Part shown: in pieces, positions 18,291 through 26,039 of the stretch
How the letters are laid out: every line of letters begins with the position of its first letter
Numbering within the stretch: the first letter of the stretch is position 1
Source: Mycolicibacterium aubagnense
Lineage (GTDB): Bacteria > Actinomycetota > Actinomycetes > Mycobacteriales > Mycobacteriaceae
Length of the DNA: 64,000 nt
Reading direction: 5' to 3'
Assembly: GCF_010730955.1 (NCBI RefSeq)
Contig: NZ_AP022577.1
Coordinates: 2,666,001 to 2,730,000, forward strand
Made by a program: the position numbers and the translations under genes
Notes under the pieces: model-generated
What the model saw: the letters and a program-made list of their open reading frames with translations, nothing else
The model's database searches: none
What the model was told of the DNA's origin: nothing

Positions 18291-18866
18291 ATGCTCGCGT
18301 CCACCGACCGGCGCCCCGATCCGTTGGCGGCATTCCGCATCGCGCGCCGCTGGTTCCTCGAGGGCCGCCGCATCGAAATGCAAGAACTGGCAACCGAACT
18401 CGGCATCAACCGGGCCACGTTGTTCCGCTGGGTCGGCAGCCGTGACGAACTGATCGCCGAGATCCTGTGGTCACTGGCCGAACCCACGCTCAAGGTTTCC
18501 ATCGGCGCCGCGCCCGGCCACGGCGCCGAACACATCGCGCGGGCCGTCGGCCACTACACCACCGTGATCGACGAGTCCGACTTCTTTCAGACGTTCCTGC
18601 GCCGCGAGCCCGAACGCGCCCTCCGGATTCTGGCCGGCCGAGCCGGGACGGTACAGAGCCGCCTGGTCGCGGCAATCGAAGAGCTGCTCAACACCGAGAT
18701 CGCCGCAGGTCAACTGGACCCGCCCCTGCCCCCGCGCGACCTCGCGTTCCTCATCGTGCGCATCGTCGAGTCATTCCTATACGCCGACATCATCACCGGC
18801 GAACCGCTGGCGGCCGCCAAAGCCGAACAGGCGATCGGCGCCCTGCTGGGTCATCGACCTGGGTAG
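18291..18866 (+). CDS. QsdR/TetR-family transcriptional regulator
   Basis: 191 residues from the first in-frame ATG (MLASTDRRPDPLAAFRIARR). The helix-turn-helix is MQELATELGINRATLFRWVGSRDELIAEIL, the characteristic QsdR form, followed by an all-helical effector domain. It is divergent from the SDR and most likely binds the inverted repeats between them. The start is uncertain: the only strong ribosome site (AGGAGG, 18255-18260) lies 30 nt before this ATG but 6 nt before an in-frame ATC at 18267, and a TTG lies at 18282. The protein may therefore begin with TETPLGRM from a non-standard start. Confidence 0.82.
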   Translation: MLASTDRRPDPLAAFRIARRWFLEGRRIEMQELATELGINRATLFRWVGSRDELIAEILWSLAEPTLKVSIGAAPGHGAEHIARAVGHYTTVIDESDFFQTFLRREPERALRILAGRAGTVQSRLVAAIEELLNTEIAAGQLDPPLPPRDLAFLIVRIVESFLYADIITGEPLAAAKAEQAIGALLGHRPG

Positions 18867-18871
18867 TTCCG

Positions 18872-19174
18872 CTACCGCCCAGGACCCATGTCGCCCCTAC
18901 CCGGAGGAACGGGGATGACCGGCATCGGTGCCGGAATGGGGACAGTTCCAGAGGACGGCGGCACCATGACGGTGACGGTGCTGGTGCTGGCCCGCGTCGA
19001 GGGCGTCGTCGGCGGCGTTGACGGACCTACCGGAACTCCAGGGATGATCTCCGTTGAAGTCACCGTCGTGCTCGTGCTCGACGTGGGCTTCGAGGGCGGC
19101 GGCGACTCATTCGAACAGGCGCTGGCGCCGACGGCAGCTGCGGAGACGGCCATGACGACGATGGACTTCAACAT
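18872..19174 (-). CDS. Small exported or lipoprotein-like Ser/Thr/Pro-rich protein
   Basis: A 100-residue protein with a hydrophobic N terminus, MLKSIVVMAVSAAAVGASAC, followed by SNESPPPSKPTSST. The Cys after ASA could be a weak lipobox or the end of a cleaved signal. The mature part is almost entirely Ser, Thr, Pro, Val and Gly without predicted fold, as in mycobacterial cell-wall linkers. An overlapping plus-strand ORF (18888-19199) exists, but the signal-like N terminus and position after a terminator favour this strand. Function unknown. Confidence 0.5.
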   Translation of the reverse strand: MLKSIVVMAVSAAAVGASACSNESPPPSKPTSSTSTTVTSTEIIPGVPVGPSTPPTTPSTRASTSTVTVMVPPSSGTVPIPAPMPVIPVPPGRGDMGPGR

Positions 19175-19222
19175 GATTGCCAAATGCCCGTTGATCTGAA
19201 CCGGTAAACCCAGACAGACACA

Positions 19223-19256
19223 AAACTGCCCCTCTCCCAGGGGAAAGGGGCAGTTT
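19223..19256 (-). terminator. Terminator after fadA6
   Basis: Perfect 11-bp stem (19223-19233 with 19246-19256) and 12-nt loop, 13 nt beyond the minus-strand fadA6 stop. Read in that direction the stem ends in GTTTTG. Confidence 0.78.
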
Positions 19257-19269
19257 CGGCGTGTTGATG

Positions 19270-20424
19270 TCAGAGGCGCTCGATGATGGTGACGTTGGCG
19301 GTGCCGCCGCCTTCGCACATCGTCAGCAGGCCGTAGCGACCCTTGATGCGCTCCAACTCGTTCAGCAGGGTGGCGAACAGCTTGGCGCCGGTGGCGCCGA
19401 GCGGGTGGCCCAGCGCGATGCCGCCACCGTTCGGGTTCACCTTGGACAGATCGGCCTTCAGGTCCTTGGCCCAGGCCAGGACGACCGGCGCGAACGCCTC
19501 GTTGATCTCGATGACGTCGATGTCCTCGATGCTCAGCCCGGTCTTCTCCAGCGCGTACTTGGTCGCGGGGATGGGACCGGTCAGCATCTTCACCGGATCG
19601 TCGCCACGGCAGCTGATGTGGTGGATGCGCGCCCGCGGCGTGAGGCCGTGAGTCTTGACCGCGGCCTCGGACGCCAGCAGCGTCGCCGACGACGCGTCGG
19701 AAATCTGGCTCGCCAGGGCCGCAGTCAGGCGGCCGCCCTCGACGAGCGGCTTCAGCGAGGCCAGCTTCTCCATGGTGCTCTCGCGCGGACCCTCGTCGAC
19801 CTTGAAGTCACCCACGGGGATGATCTCGTTGTCGAAGCGGCCCTCGCGGATCGCGGTGAACGCGCGCTGATGGCTGTTGAACGCGAACTCTTCCATCTCC
19901 TCGCGAGAGATGTCCCACTGCTCGGCAATCATCTCGGCGCCGCGGAACTGCGAAATCTCTTGGTCGCCATAGCGTTCCACCCAGCGCTTCGACTCGTTGG
20001 TCGGCGAGGTGAAGCCGAACTGCTCGCCCACGATCATGGCCGAGCTGATCGGAACCTGGCTCATGTTCTGGATGCCGGCAGCCAGGATCAGGTCCGCGGT
20101 GCCGGACATGATGGCTTGTGCGCCAAAGGAAATGGCCTGCTGCGAGGAACCGCACTGCCGGTCGACGGTGGTGCCGGGGACGGCCTCATCGTAGCCGGCG
20201 GCCAGCCAGGTCAGGCGGCCGATGTTGCCGGCCTGCCCACCGATGGCGTCGACACAACCGACGATGACGTCATCGAAGGCGCCGGGGTCGATGTCGTTGC
20301 GGGCGAAGATTCCGCGGTACGCCTCCACACCGAGGTCGATCGGGTGGTAACCCGAGAGGGCACCACCCTTCTTGCCGACGGCGGTGCGCACGGCATCGAT
20401 GACATACGCCTCAGATGCAGCCAT
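19270..20424 (-). CDS. fadA6: Beta-ketothiolase FadA6
   Basis: A 384-residue thiolase. The nucleophilic Cys is in DRQCGSSQQ (about 91), the catalytic His in NGGGIALGHPLGATG and the second Cys in TMCEGGGTANV. FadA6 (Rv3556c) cleaves a late open-chain intermediate of ring C/D degradation. The gene lies 25 nt after kstR2 on the same strand, matching Rv3557c-Rv3556c. A close paralogue is encoded at 33802-34953; both share the segment RYGDQEISQFRGAEMIA. Confidence 0.92.
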   Translation of the reverse strand: MAASEAYVIDAVRTAVGKKGGALSGYHPIDLGVEAYRGIFARNDIDPGAFDDVIVGCVDAIGGQAGNIGRLTWLAAGYDEAVPGTTVDRQCGSSQQAISFGAQAIMSGTADLILAAGIQNMSQVPISSAMIVGEQFGFTSPTNESKRWVERYGDQEISQFRGAEMIAEQWDISREEMEEFAFNSHQRAFTAIREGRFDNEIIPVGDFKVDEGPRESTMEKLASLKPLVEGGRLTAALASQISDASSATLLASEAAVKTHGLTPRARIHHISCRGDDPVKMLTGPIPATKYALEKTGLSIEDIDVIEINEAFAPVVLAWAKDLKADLSKVNPNGGGIALGHPLGATGAKLFATLLNELERIKGRYGLLTMCEGGGTANVTIIERL

Positions 20425-20449
20425 TTCTCAACTCCTTTGTTTCAGAAAT

Positions 20450-21076
20450 CTATTTGTTCGCAATGCTTTTGGCGGGATCGGCGATGCCCCCGAGCACAAT
20501 GGCCAGGTACTGCTCACCGACCTCGCGCGCACTCAACGGCCCGCCTGGCTGATACCAACGAACAGATACCCAGGTGGTGTCGCGGATGAATCGGTAGACC
20601 AGATCGAAGTCCAGGTCGGGCCGGAAGGCTCCTTGCGCCACACCCTCGTTGAGGATGTCGACCCACATCTTGCGCTGCTCGCGATTGCGCTCATCGACGA
20701 AATCGAACTGCGGCAGCGAACCCAGCCGTTTCGCCTCGTCCTGGTAGATGACAACCTGGGCATGCCGGTGCTCGATGGCGTCGAAGGAGGCCATGAACAG
20801 ACCCTTGAGCCGTTCCATCGGATCGGACTCGGTGTCGATGATCTGGCGGTACTTTTCGAACAGCCAGTCGAGGAAATCACGCATGATCTCCTCCACCATT
20901 TGTTCCTTCGATTTGAAGTGGTGGTAGAGACTTCCGGAGAGGATTCCCGCGGAGTCTGCGATGTCGCGGACTGTGGTTGCCTTCAGCCCGCGCTCAGCGA
21001 ACATCGCCGCGGCGAGCTCCAGAAGCTCGTCGCGCCTGCTCGCGGGTTGGCCGGGCGATTCGGGCGCCATCGTCAC
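20450..21076 (-). CDS. kstR2: TetR-family repressor KstR2
   Basis: 208 residues. The helix-turn-helix TTVRDIADSAGILSGSLYHHFKSKEQM is the KstR2 form, and the C-terminal domain (KLGSLPQF-type region, WVSVRWYQPGGPLSAREVGEQY) is typical. KstR2 represses ring C/D catabolic genes and is induced by HIP-CoA. Its own promoter has a perfect KstR2 box 10 nt upstream, so it is autoregulated. The alternative start two codons in (MAPESPG) cannot be excluded. Confidence 0.94.
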   Translation of the reverse strand: MTMAPESPGQPASRRDELLELAAAMFAERGLKATTVRDIADSAGILSGSLYHHFKSKEQMVEEIMRDFLDWLFEKYRQIIDTESDPMERLKGLFMASFDAIEHRHAQVVIYQDEAKRLGSLPQFDFVDERNREQRKMWVDILNEGVAQGAFRPDLDFDLVYRFIRDTTWVSVRWYQPGGPLSAREVGEQYLAIVLGGIADPAKSIANK

Positions 21077-21085
21077 AGCATAGCA

Positions 21086-21099
21086 ACCAAGCGCTTGCT
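21086..21099. promoter_or_regulatory. KstR2 operator upstream of kstR2
   Basis: ACCAAGCGCTTGCT fits AnCAAGnnCTTGnT exactly, 10 nt before the kstR2 start. It indicates autoregulation and control of fadA6. Confidence 0.9.
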
Positions 21100-21274
21100 A
21101 GGGTAAGTCGGGCCGGTGTTGACTTGGCCACTACGTACACAAAGATCGAGTGCTCACCTGGGTCGCGCACGTTGAGGCGATCGCGGCCCCGAGGGCGGGC
21201 GAGGTCACGCGCGCGGTTCTCGACCGCGACCGATAGATGGGGCACGATGTGAAATGGATGAGTATCAGGAGATC

Positions 21275-22516
21275 ATGAGCACGACACAGCTTGCCCTGGA
21301 GGGTATCCGGGTCATCGACATGACCCGCGTCTTCGCCGGCCCGATCAGCGCGCAGATACTGGGCGACCTCGGCGCTGACGTCATCAAGGTGGAGCGACCG
21401 GGCAGCGGTGACGAAGGGCGCGGTTACGGTCTTGCCTCGGTCGAGGGCAAGGATGGCAAGGACCTTCGCCAGTCCGGCTTCTTCACCGCGTCGAACCGCA
21501 ACAAGCGGTCGATCACGGTCAACCACTCCAAGCCGGAGGGGCAGGACATCCTGCGTGCCCTAGTCAAGACCGCGGACATTCTAATCGAGAACTACAAGGT
21601 CGGCGACCTCAAGCGGTTCGGGCTGGACTACGAGAGCCTGAAGGCGATCAATCCCCGCCTCATCTATTGCTCGATCACCGGCTTTGGCCAGACCGGGCCG
21701 ATGGCGGCGCGCGCGGGCTACGACGGGTTGTTCCAGGCGAGCGGCGGCATGATGGCCGTGACTGGAATCCCCGAAGGCCAGCCCGGCGCGGGTCCGGTGA
21801 AGGCCGGTCCCAGCCTGGTCGATTTCGTGACCGGCCACAACAGCGCCATCGCGATCCTCGCCGCGCTGAACCATCGCAACAGCACGGGCGAGGGCCAGCA
21901 CATCGACATGGCGCTGCTTGATAGTTCCGTAGCGATGGTCTGCCACATCATGCAGGACTATCTGATCAACGGCGTCCAGGCGGAGCGTCTGGGCAATGGC
22001 GGCAACGGCGGCGGACCCGCCGACCTCATCCATGCGCGCGACGGCATGACGTACATTACGGCCGGCAGCGACGCCCACTGGCGGCGCATGTCGGAGTTGA
22101 TGGGCCGGCCCGAGCTCTACGCCGACCCGCGCTTCGACACCAACGCCAAACGGGCCAAGATCAATCGCGCGGAGTTGATCGACATCATCAACGTGTGGAG
22201 CCGGCAGTTCACGACGGAGGAGCTTCAGGCGAAGTTCGACAGCGTGGGCATCCCGGCCGCGCGCTATAACGATCTAGCGGAGGTCTGGGATGATCCGCAG
22301 GTGCAGCACCGGGGCCTGCGCGCCACGACTCCGCACATGTGGGCCGCCGCCGGATCGGTCGACCTGATCGGCAGCCCGCTGGCGGGCATGGGCGCGACGC
22401 CTGCGACGATCCGCCGCCCGCCGCCGCTGATCGGCGAGCACAGCGCAGAGATACTGGGCGAACTGGGCTATGACGCGGCGGGGATCGCGAGCTTGCAGGA
22501 GCAGGCGATCATCTGA
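21275..22516 (+). CDS. Family III (CaiB/BaiF) CoA-transferase, probably acquired
   Basis: 413 residues from the ATG at 21275, with AGGAG close upstream; an in-frame ATG at 21254 is an alternative. Family III features are LEGIRVIDMTRVFAGPISAQILGDLGADVIKVE at the N terminus, the NRNKRSI motif, GFGQTGP, and the DMALLDSSVAM region carrying the catalytic Asp. It moves CoA between a thioester and a free acid. It lies between kstR2 and ipdF, the spot occupied by a PPE gene in M. tuberculosis. ATA and CTA codons, rare in the neighbours, suggest transfer. The substrate is unknown; bile-acid- or HIP-like acids are possible. Confidence 0.82.
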   Translation: MSTTQLALEGIRVIDMTRVFAGPISAQILGDLGADVIKVERPGSGDEGRGYGLASVEGKDGKDLRQSGFFTASNRNKRSITVNHSKPEGQDILRALVKTADILIENYKVGDLKRFGLDYESLKAINPRLIYCSITGFGQTGPMAARAGYDGLFQASGGMMAVTGIPEGQPGAGPVKAGPSLVDFVTGHNSAIAILAALNHRNSTGEGQHIDMALLDSSVAMVCHIMQDYLINGVQAERLGNGGNGGGPADLIHARDGMTYITAGSDAHWRRMSELMGRPELYADPRFDTNAKRAKINRAELIDIINVWSRQFTTEELQAKFDSVGIPAARYNDLAEVWDDPQVQHRGLRATTPHMWAAAGSVDLIGSPLAGMGATPATIRRPPPLIGEHSAEILGELGYDAAGIASLQEQAII

Positions 22517-22577
22517 TCGAGAGGGTCCGCCACCAGGTCAGGCTCGCGAGATCGCGATCCAGCCACACATGAAAATG

Positions 22578-22615
22578 CCCGCCTAATTGCGACAACGTTG
22601 TCGCAATTAGGCGGG
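22578..22615. terminator. Perfect 38-bp palindrome between convergent genes
   Basis: 19-bp arms without a spacer, starting CCCGCCTAATTG and ending CAATTAGGCGGG with ACGT at the centre. Located between the stops of the CoA-transferase (22516) and ipdF (22653), it is most simply a bidirectional terminator hairpin. It is unusually long and perfect. Confidence 0.7.
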
Positions 22616-22652
22616 TAAGTGCATACATCCGAACCTCGCGGCCGGATGAAAA

Positions 22653-23441
22653 CTACGCCCGCTGGCTCGACACCGAAATGATCTCACCGGTCAGGTAACT
22701 GGAGTAGTCACTGGCCAAATACGCGATGGTGGTGGCGATTTCCCACGGCTCGGCGGCACGGCCGAATGCCTCGTCGGAGGACAGCCTGTCCAGCAGCGCG
22801 GCATCGGCCGACTTCTCCAGGAACTTGTGCCGCGCGATGCTCGGGGACACCGCGTTGATCCGCACCCCGTACTCGACGGCTTCGATTGCGCTGCAACGGG
22901 TCAGGGCCATCACCCCGGCCTTGGCGGCGGCGTAGTGCGACTGCGAGTGCTGGGCGCGCCAGCCCAGGACACTGGCGTTGTTGACGATCACACCACCGTG
23001 CTCAGCACTGCGGAAGTACCGCAGCGCCGCCCGGGTCGCGCGCATCACCGAGTTCAGCGTGACGTTCAGGACACGGTCCCACTCGTCGTCGGTCATGTCG
23101 ACCAGCGGTGTCTCGCCACCGAGGCCGGCGTTGTTGACCAATACGTCCAGGCGGCCCATCTTTTCGACGGCCGACGCAATCAGCGCGTCAACGGCCTCGG
23201 TCGACGTCACATCACACACCACAGCCTCAACCCGGCCCAGGCCAAGCTCCGCCAGCTGATCACGGGTCTCATTCAGACGCCGCTCGTGGTAGTCCGACAC
23301 CACAACATCGGCACCTTCGAGAAGCGCACGACGCGCGGTCGACGAACCGATGCCTGTACCGGCGGCGGCAGTCACCAGAACGACCTTGCCCTTGAGCAGG
23401 CCGTGGCCCTCAATCTCGTTGGGAGCTACAGAAAGGTCCAT
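22653..23441 (-). CDS. ipdF: SDR IpdF, hydroxy-HIP-CoA-pathway dehydrogenase
   Basis: 262 residues. The N-terminal LSVAPNEIEGHGLLKGKVVLVTAAAGTGIGSS, with its Ala-rich cofactor loop, is characteristic of Rv3559c orthologues; the catalytic Tyr-Lys is in SHYAAAKAG. The enzyme oxidises the ring hydroxyl of the 5-hydroxy bicyclic CoA intermediate. It starts in a 1-nt overlap (TGATG) with the fadE30 stop, so it is translationally coupled. Confidence 0.92.
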   Translation of the reverse strand: MDLSVAPNEIEGHGLLKGKVVLVTAAAGTGIGSSTARRALLEGADVVVSDYHERRLNETRDQLAELGLGRVEAVVCDVTSTEAVDALIASAVEKMGRLDVLVNNAGLGGETPLVDMTDDEWDRVLNVTLNSVMRATRAALRYFRSAEHGGVIVNNASVLGWRAQHSQSHYAAAKAGVMALTRCSAIEAVEYGVRINAVSPSIARHKFLEKSADAALLDRLSSDEAFGRAAEPWEIATTIAYLASDYSSYLTGEIISVSSQRA

Positions 23442-24589
23442 CAGCCCTTAGCCTCTCGGGGTAGGCCGAGCACCCGCTCGGCAATGATGTTGCGCTGAAT
23501 TTCGTTCGACCCGCCGTAGATGGTGTCCGAACGCGAGAACAGGAACAGGCGCTGCCACTCGTCGAACTCGCCACCCGGCAGCGTCAGACCGGCCATGCCC
23601 TGAATCTCCATGGCGATCTCGCCGAGTTCACGATGCCAGTTGGCCCACAACAGCTTTGACACGTTGTCCTGGCCAGGCTGCTCGACGTCCATGGTCGCCA
23701 TCGCGTAGGACCGCATGGCCTGCAGGCCGGTCCAGGACTCGGTCAGCTTCAGACGGATCAGCGGATCCTCGATGGCGCCGGTGCGCTTGGCCACGTCGAT
23801 CAGGCCCTCAAGCTCACGCTTGTAACGGATCTGCTGGCCCAGCGTCGAAACACCACGCTCGAAGGTGAGGGTGGCCATCGCCACGCCCCAGCCCTGCCCG
23901 GGCTCACCGACCACCAGCGACGCGTCGGTACGGGCGTCGTCGAAGAACACCTCGTTGAACTCGGAGTCACCGGTCAGCTGAACGATCGGACGGATCTCGA
24001 CGCCCGGCTGGTCCAGCGGCACCAACAGATACGACAGGCCGTGGTGGCGCTTGGAGCCCTTCTCGGAGCGGGCCACCACGAAGCACCACTGCGCCCAGTG
24101 CGCCAGTGAGGTCCAGACCTTCTGGCCGTTGATCACCCATTCGTCGCCGACCAGTTCAGCCGACGTCGAGACGTTGGCCAGGTCGCTACCGGCGCCGGGC
24201 TCGGAGTAACCCTGGGCCCACAGCTCGGTGACGTTGAGGATGTTCGGCAGGAAGCGCTTCTTCTGCTCTTCAGTGCCGTACGCGATGAGCGTCGGCCCGA
24301 GCAGTTCCTCACCGAGGTGGTTGACCTTGTCCGGGGCGTCCGCCTTGGCGTACTCCTCATAGAAGGCGACGCGGTGCGCGACCGACAGGCCGCGGCCACC
24401 ATGCTCCTCCGGCCAGCCCAGGCAGGTCAGCCCCGCCGCAGCCAGATGCTGGTTCCACGCACGTCGTTCTTCATAAGCCTCGTGCTCACGACCGGGGCCA
24501 CCCAGGCCCTTGAGAGCTGCGAATTCACCGACGAGATTGTCTGCGAGCCATTGCCGGACCTCAGCCCGGAACGTCTGGACCTCTATCAC
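23441..24589 (-). CDS. fadE30: Acyl-CoA dehydrogenase FadE30
   Basis: A 382-residue acyl-CoA dehydrogenase. YSEPGAGSDLANVST and WVINGQKVWTSLAHWA mark the middle domain, and IYGGSNEIQRNIIAERVLGLPRE the C-terminal FAD/substrate segment. FadE30 desaturates the propionyl side chain of HIP-type CoA esters. It is the first gene of the fadE30-ipdF transcript, divergent from the fadD3 remnant across a KstR2 box 16 nt upstream. Confidence 0.93.
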   Translation of the reverse strand: MIEVQTFRAEVRQWLADNLVGEFAALKGLGGPGREHEAYEERRAWNQHLAAAGLTCLGWPEEHGGRGLSVAHRVAFYEEYAKADAPDKVNHLGEELLGPTLIAYGTEEQKKRFLPNILNVTELWAQGYSEPGAGSDLANVSTSAELVGDEWVINGQKVWTSLAHWAQWCFVVARSEKGSKRHHGLSYLLVPLDQPGVEIRPIVQLTGDSEFNEVFFDDARTDASLVVGEPGQGWGVAMATLTFERGVSTLGQQIRYKRELEGLIDVAKRTGAIEDPLIRLKLTESWTGLQAMRSYAMATMDVEQPGQDNVSKLLWANWHRELGEIAMEIQGMAGLTLPGGEFDEWQRLFLFSRSDTIYGGSNEIQRNIIAERVLGLPREAKG

Positions 24590-24605
24590 CCTTGTAGGCT
24601 AACCT

Positions 24606-24619
24606 ACCAAGCACTTGCT
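24606..24619. promoter_or_regulatory. KstR2 operator between fadE30 and the fadD3 remnant
   Basis: ACCAAGCACTTGCT fits AnCAAGnnCTTGnT exactly and sits between the divergent fadE30 and fadD3-fadE31 transcripts. The operator and start region of fadD3 are therefore preserved although most of that gene is gone. Confidence 0.9.
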
Positions 24620-24637
24620 TTGTTAGAGGGAGTTCCG

Positions 24638-24892
24638 ATGAGTGGGTCCGACGGCACCCAGCAGCCCGGTCGGCAGACCCCACCGCAGACCTACACCAAA
24701 GAACATTTGGCTAACTTCAAGACGCCGCGGTCGGTGGCGTTCCTCGAGACGCTGCCACGTAACCCTGGAGGCAAAGTGGTCAAACCTGCACTCAGGGCGA
24801 GCGGAGCAACGGGAAAGACTTCCAGGGCGAGCGAAGCGACGGGGAAGACTTCCAGGGCGAGCGAAGCGACGGGGAAGACAAACGAGAGATGA
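24638..24892 (+). pseudogene. fadD3: Remnant of fadD3 (HIP-CoA synthetase): C-terminal fragment only
   Basis: The ATG follows GAGGGAG, behind the KstR2 box, exactly where fadD3 should start. Only 84 codons remain, against roughly 500 in intact FadD3. After a 17-residue leader (MSGSDGTQQPGRQTPPQ) the frame enters the ligase C terminus: YTKEHLANFKTPRSVAF, then LPRNPGGKVVKPALR with the conserved catalytic Lys. The frame then runs through three copies of a 30-bp tandem repeat to the stop. The AMP-binding domain (SGTTG, adenylate-binding segments) is entirely missing, so no ligase activity is possible. An in-frame deletion of about 1.3 kb is the simplest explanation. fadE31 follows after 8 nt and is still in position to be transcribed. 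Confidence 0.85.
24792..24881 (+). repeat. Three tandem copies of a 30-bp repeat at the 3' end of the fadD3 remnant
   Basis: Copies at 24792-24821, 24822-24851 and 24852-24881. Copies 2 and 3 are nearly identical and copy 1 is more diverged. Each contains AGGGCGAGCGAAGCGACGGG or a variant and encodes RASEATGKTS. Confidence 0.9.
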
Positions 24893-24900
24893 ATCGGTAA

Positions 24901-26025
24901 ATGGATCTGACATTCGACGACGAAACCGAGGAATTCCGGGCCGAGGTCCGCGGCTTCCTGGCGACCAACCGGGACAAGTTCCCGACGAAGTCGTACGACA
25001 CCCTCGAGGGCTTCGAGCAGCACCGCGTCTGGGACAAGGTGCTTTTCGACGCCGGCCTGTCGGTCATCGCCTGGCCCAAGGAGTACGGCGGCCGCGACGC
25101 CACCATGTTGCAGTGGGTGGTGTACGAGGAGGAGTACTTCAAAGCCGGCGCCCCCGGCCGGGCCTCCGCCAACGGCACCGCGATGCTGGCGCCGACGCTG
25201 TTCGCGCACGGCACCAAGGAGCAGCTGCAGCGCGTGCTGCCGAAAATGGCTTCCGGCGAGGAGATCTGGGCTCAGGCCTGGTCCGAGCCCGAGTCCGGCA
25301 GCGACCTGGCCTCGCTGCGCTCGACCGCGACCAAGGTCGACGGCGGCTGGAAGCTCAACGGCCAGAAGATCTGGAGCTCGCGTGCCCCGTTCGGTGAGCG
25401 CGGTTTCGGCCTGTTCCGCTCCGACCCGGAAGCGCAGCGCCACAAGGGCCTCACCTACTTCATGTTCGATCTCAAAGCCGAGGGCATCACGGTCCGCCCG
25501 ATCGCCCAGCTGGGCGGTGAGACTGGCTTCGGCGAGATCTTCCTCGACGACGTGTTCGTCCCCGACGAGGACGTCATCGGTCAGGTGCATGGCGGCTGGA
25601 CCGCCGCCATGAGCACCTCGAGCAACGAGCGCGGCATGTCGCTGCGCAGCCCGGCCCGCTTCGTCGCGCCGGCCGAACGCCTTGTCGCGCAATGGAAGGT
25701 CGACCAGAACCCGGCCTACGCCGAGCGCGTCGCCGACGCCTGGATCAAGGCCCAGGCCTACCGCCTACACACCTTCGGCACCGTCACCCGGCTCGCCAAT
25801 GGTGGCGAACTGGGCGCCGAGTCCTCGGTGACCAAGGTGTTCTGGTCCGACCTCGACGTCGCCCTGCACCAGACCGCACTGGACCTGCGCGGCGCCGACG
25901 CCGAGCTGTACGACCACTGGACCGAAGGATTGTTGTTCGCCCTGGGCGGCCCGATCTACGCCGGTACCAACGAAATTCAGCGCAACATCATCGCCGAGCG
26001 CCTGCTGGGCCTGCCCCGCAAATAA
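24901..26025 (+). CDS. fadE31: Acyl-CoA dehydrogenase FadE31
   Basis: 374 residues. MDLTFDDETEEFRAEVRGFL at the N terminus, AWSEPESGSDLASL and KLNGQKIWSSRAPFGERG in the middle domain, and YAGTNEIQRNIIAERLLGLPR at the C terminus give a complete subunit. In M. tuberculosis FadE31 forms heterotetramers with FadE32 or FadE33 that desaturate ring-opened CoA intermediates. The gene follows the fadD3 remnant by 8 nt and precedes fadE32 by 14 nt. Confidence 0.93.
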   Translation: MDLTFDDETEEFRAEVRGFLATNRDKFPTKSYDTLEGFEQHRVWDKVLFDAGLSVIAWPKEYGGRDATMLQWVVYEEEYFKAGAPGRASANGTAMLAPTLFAHGTKEQLQRVLPKMASGEEIWAQAWSEPESGSDLASLRSTATKVDGGWKLNGQKIWSSRAPFGERGFGLFRSDPEAQRHKGLTYFMFDLKAEGITVRPIAQLGGETGFGEIFLDDVFVPDEDVIGQVHGGWTAAMSTSSNERGMSLRSPARFVAPAERLVAQWKVDQNPAYAERVADAWIKAQAYRLHTFGTVTRLANGGELGAESSVTKVFWSDLDVALHQTALDLRGADAELYDHWTEGLLFALGGPIYAGTNEIQRNIIAERLLGLPRK

Positions 26026-26039
26026 GAGGGATTGTTCAC

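Noticed and set aside
24792..24881. CRISPR array
   Set aside because: The three 30-bp units are directly adjacent without spacers and encode protein in frame; this is a simple tandem repeat.
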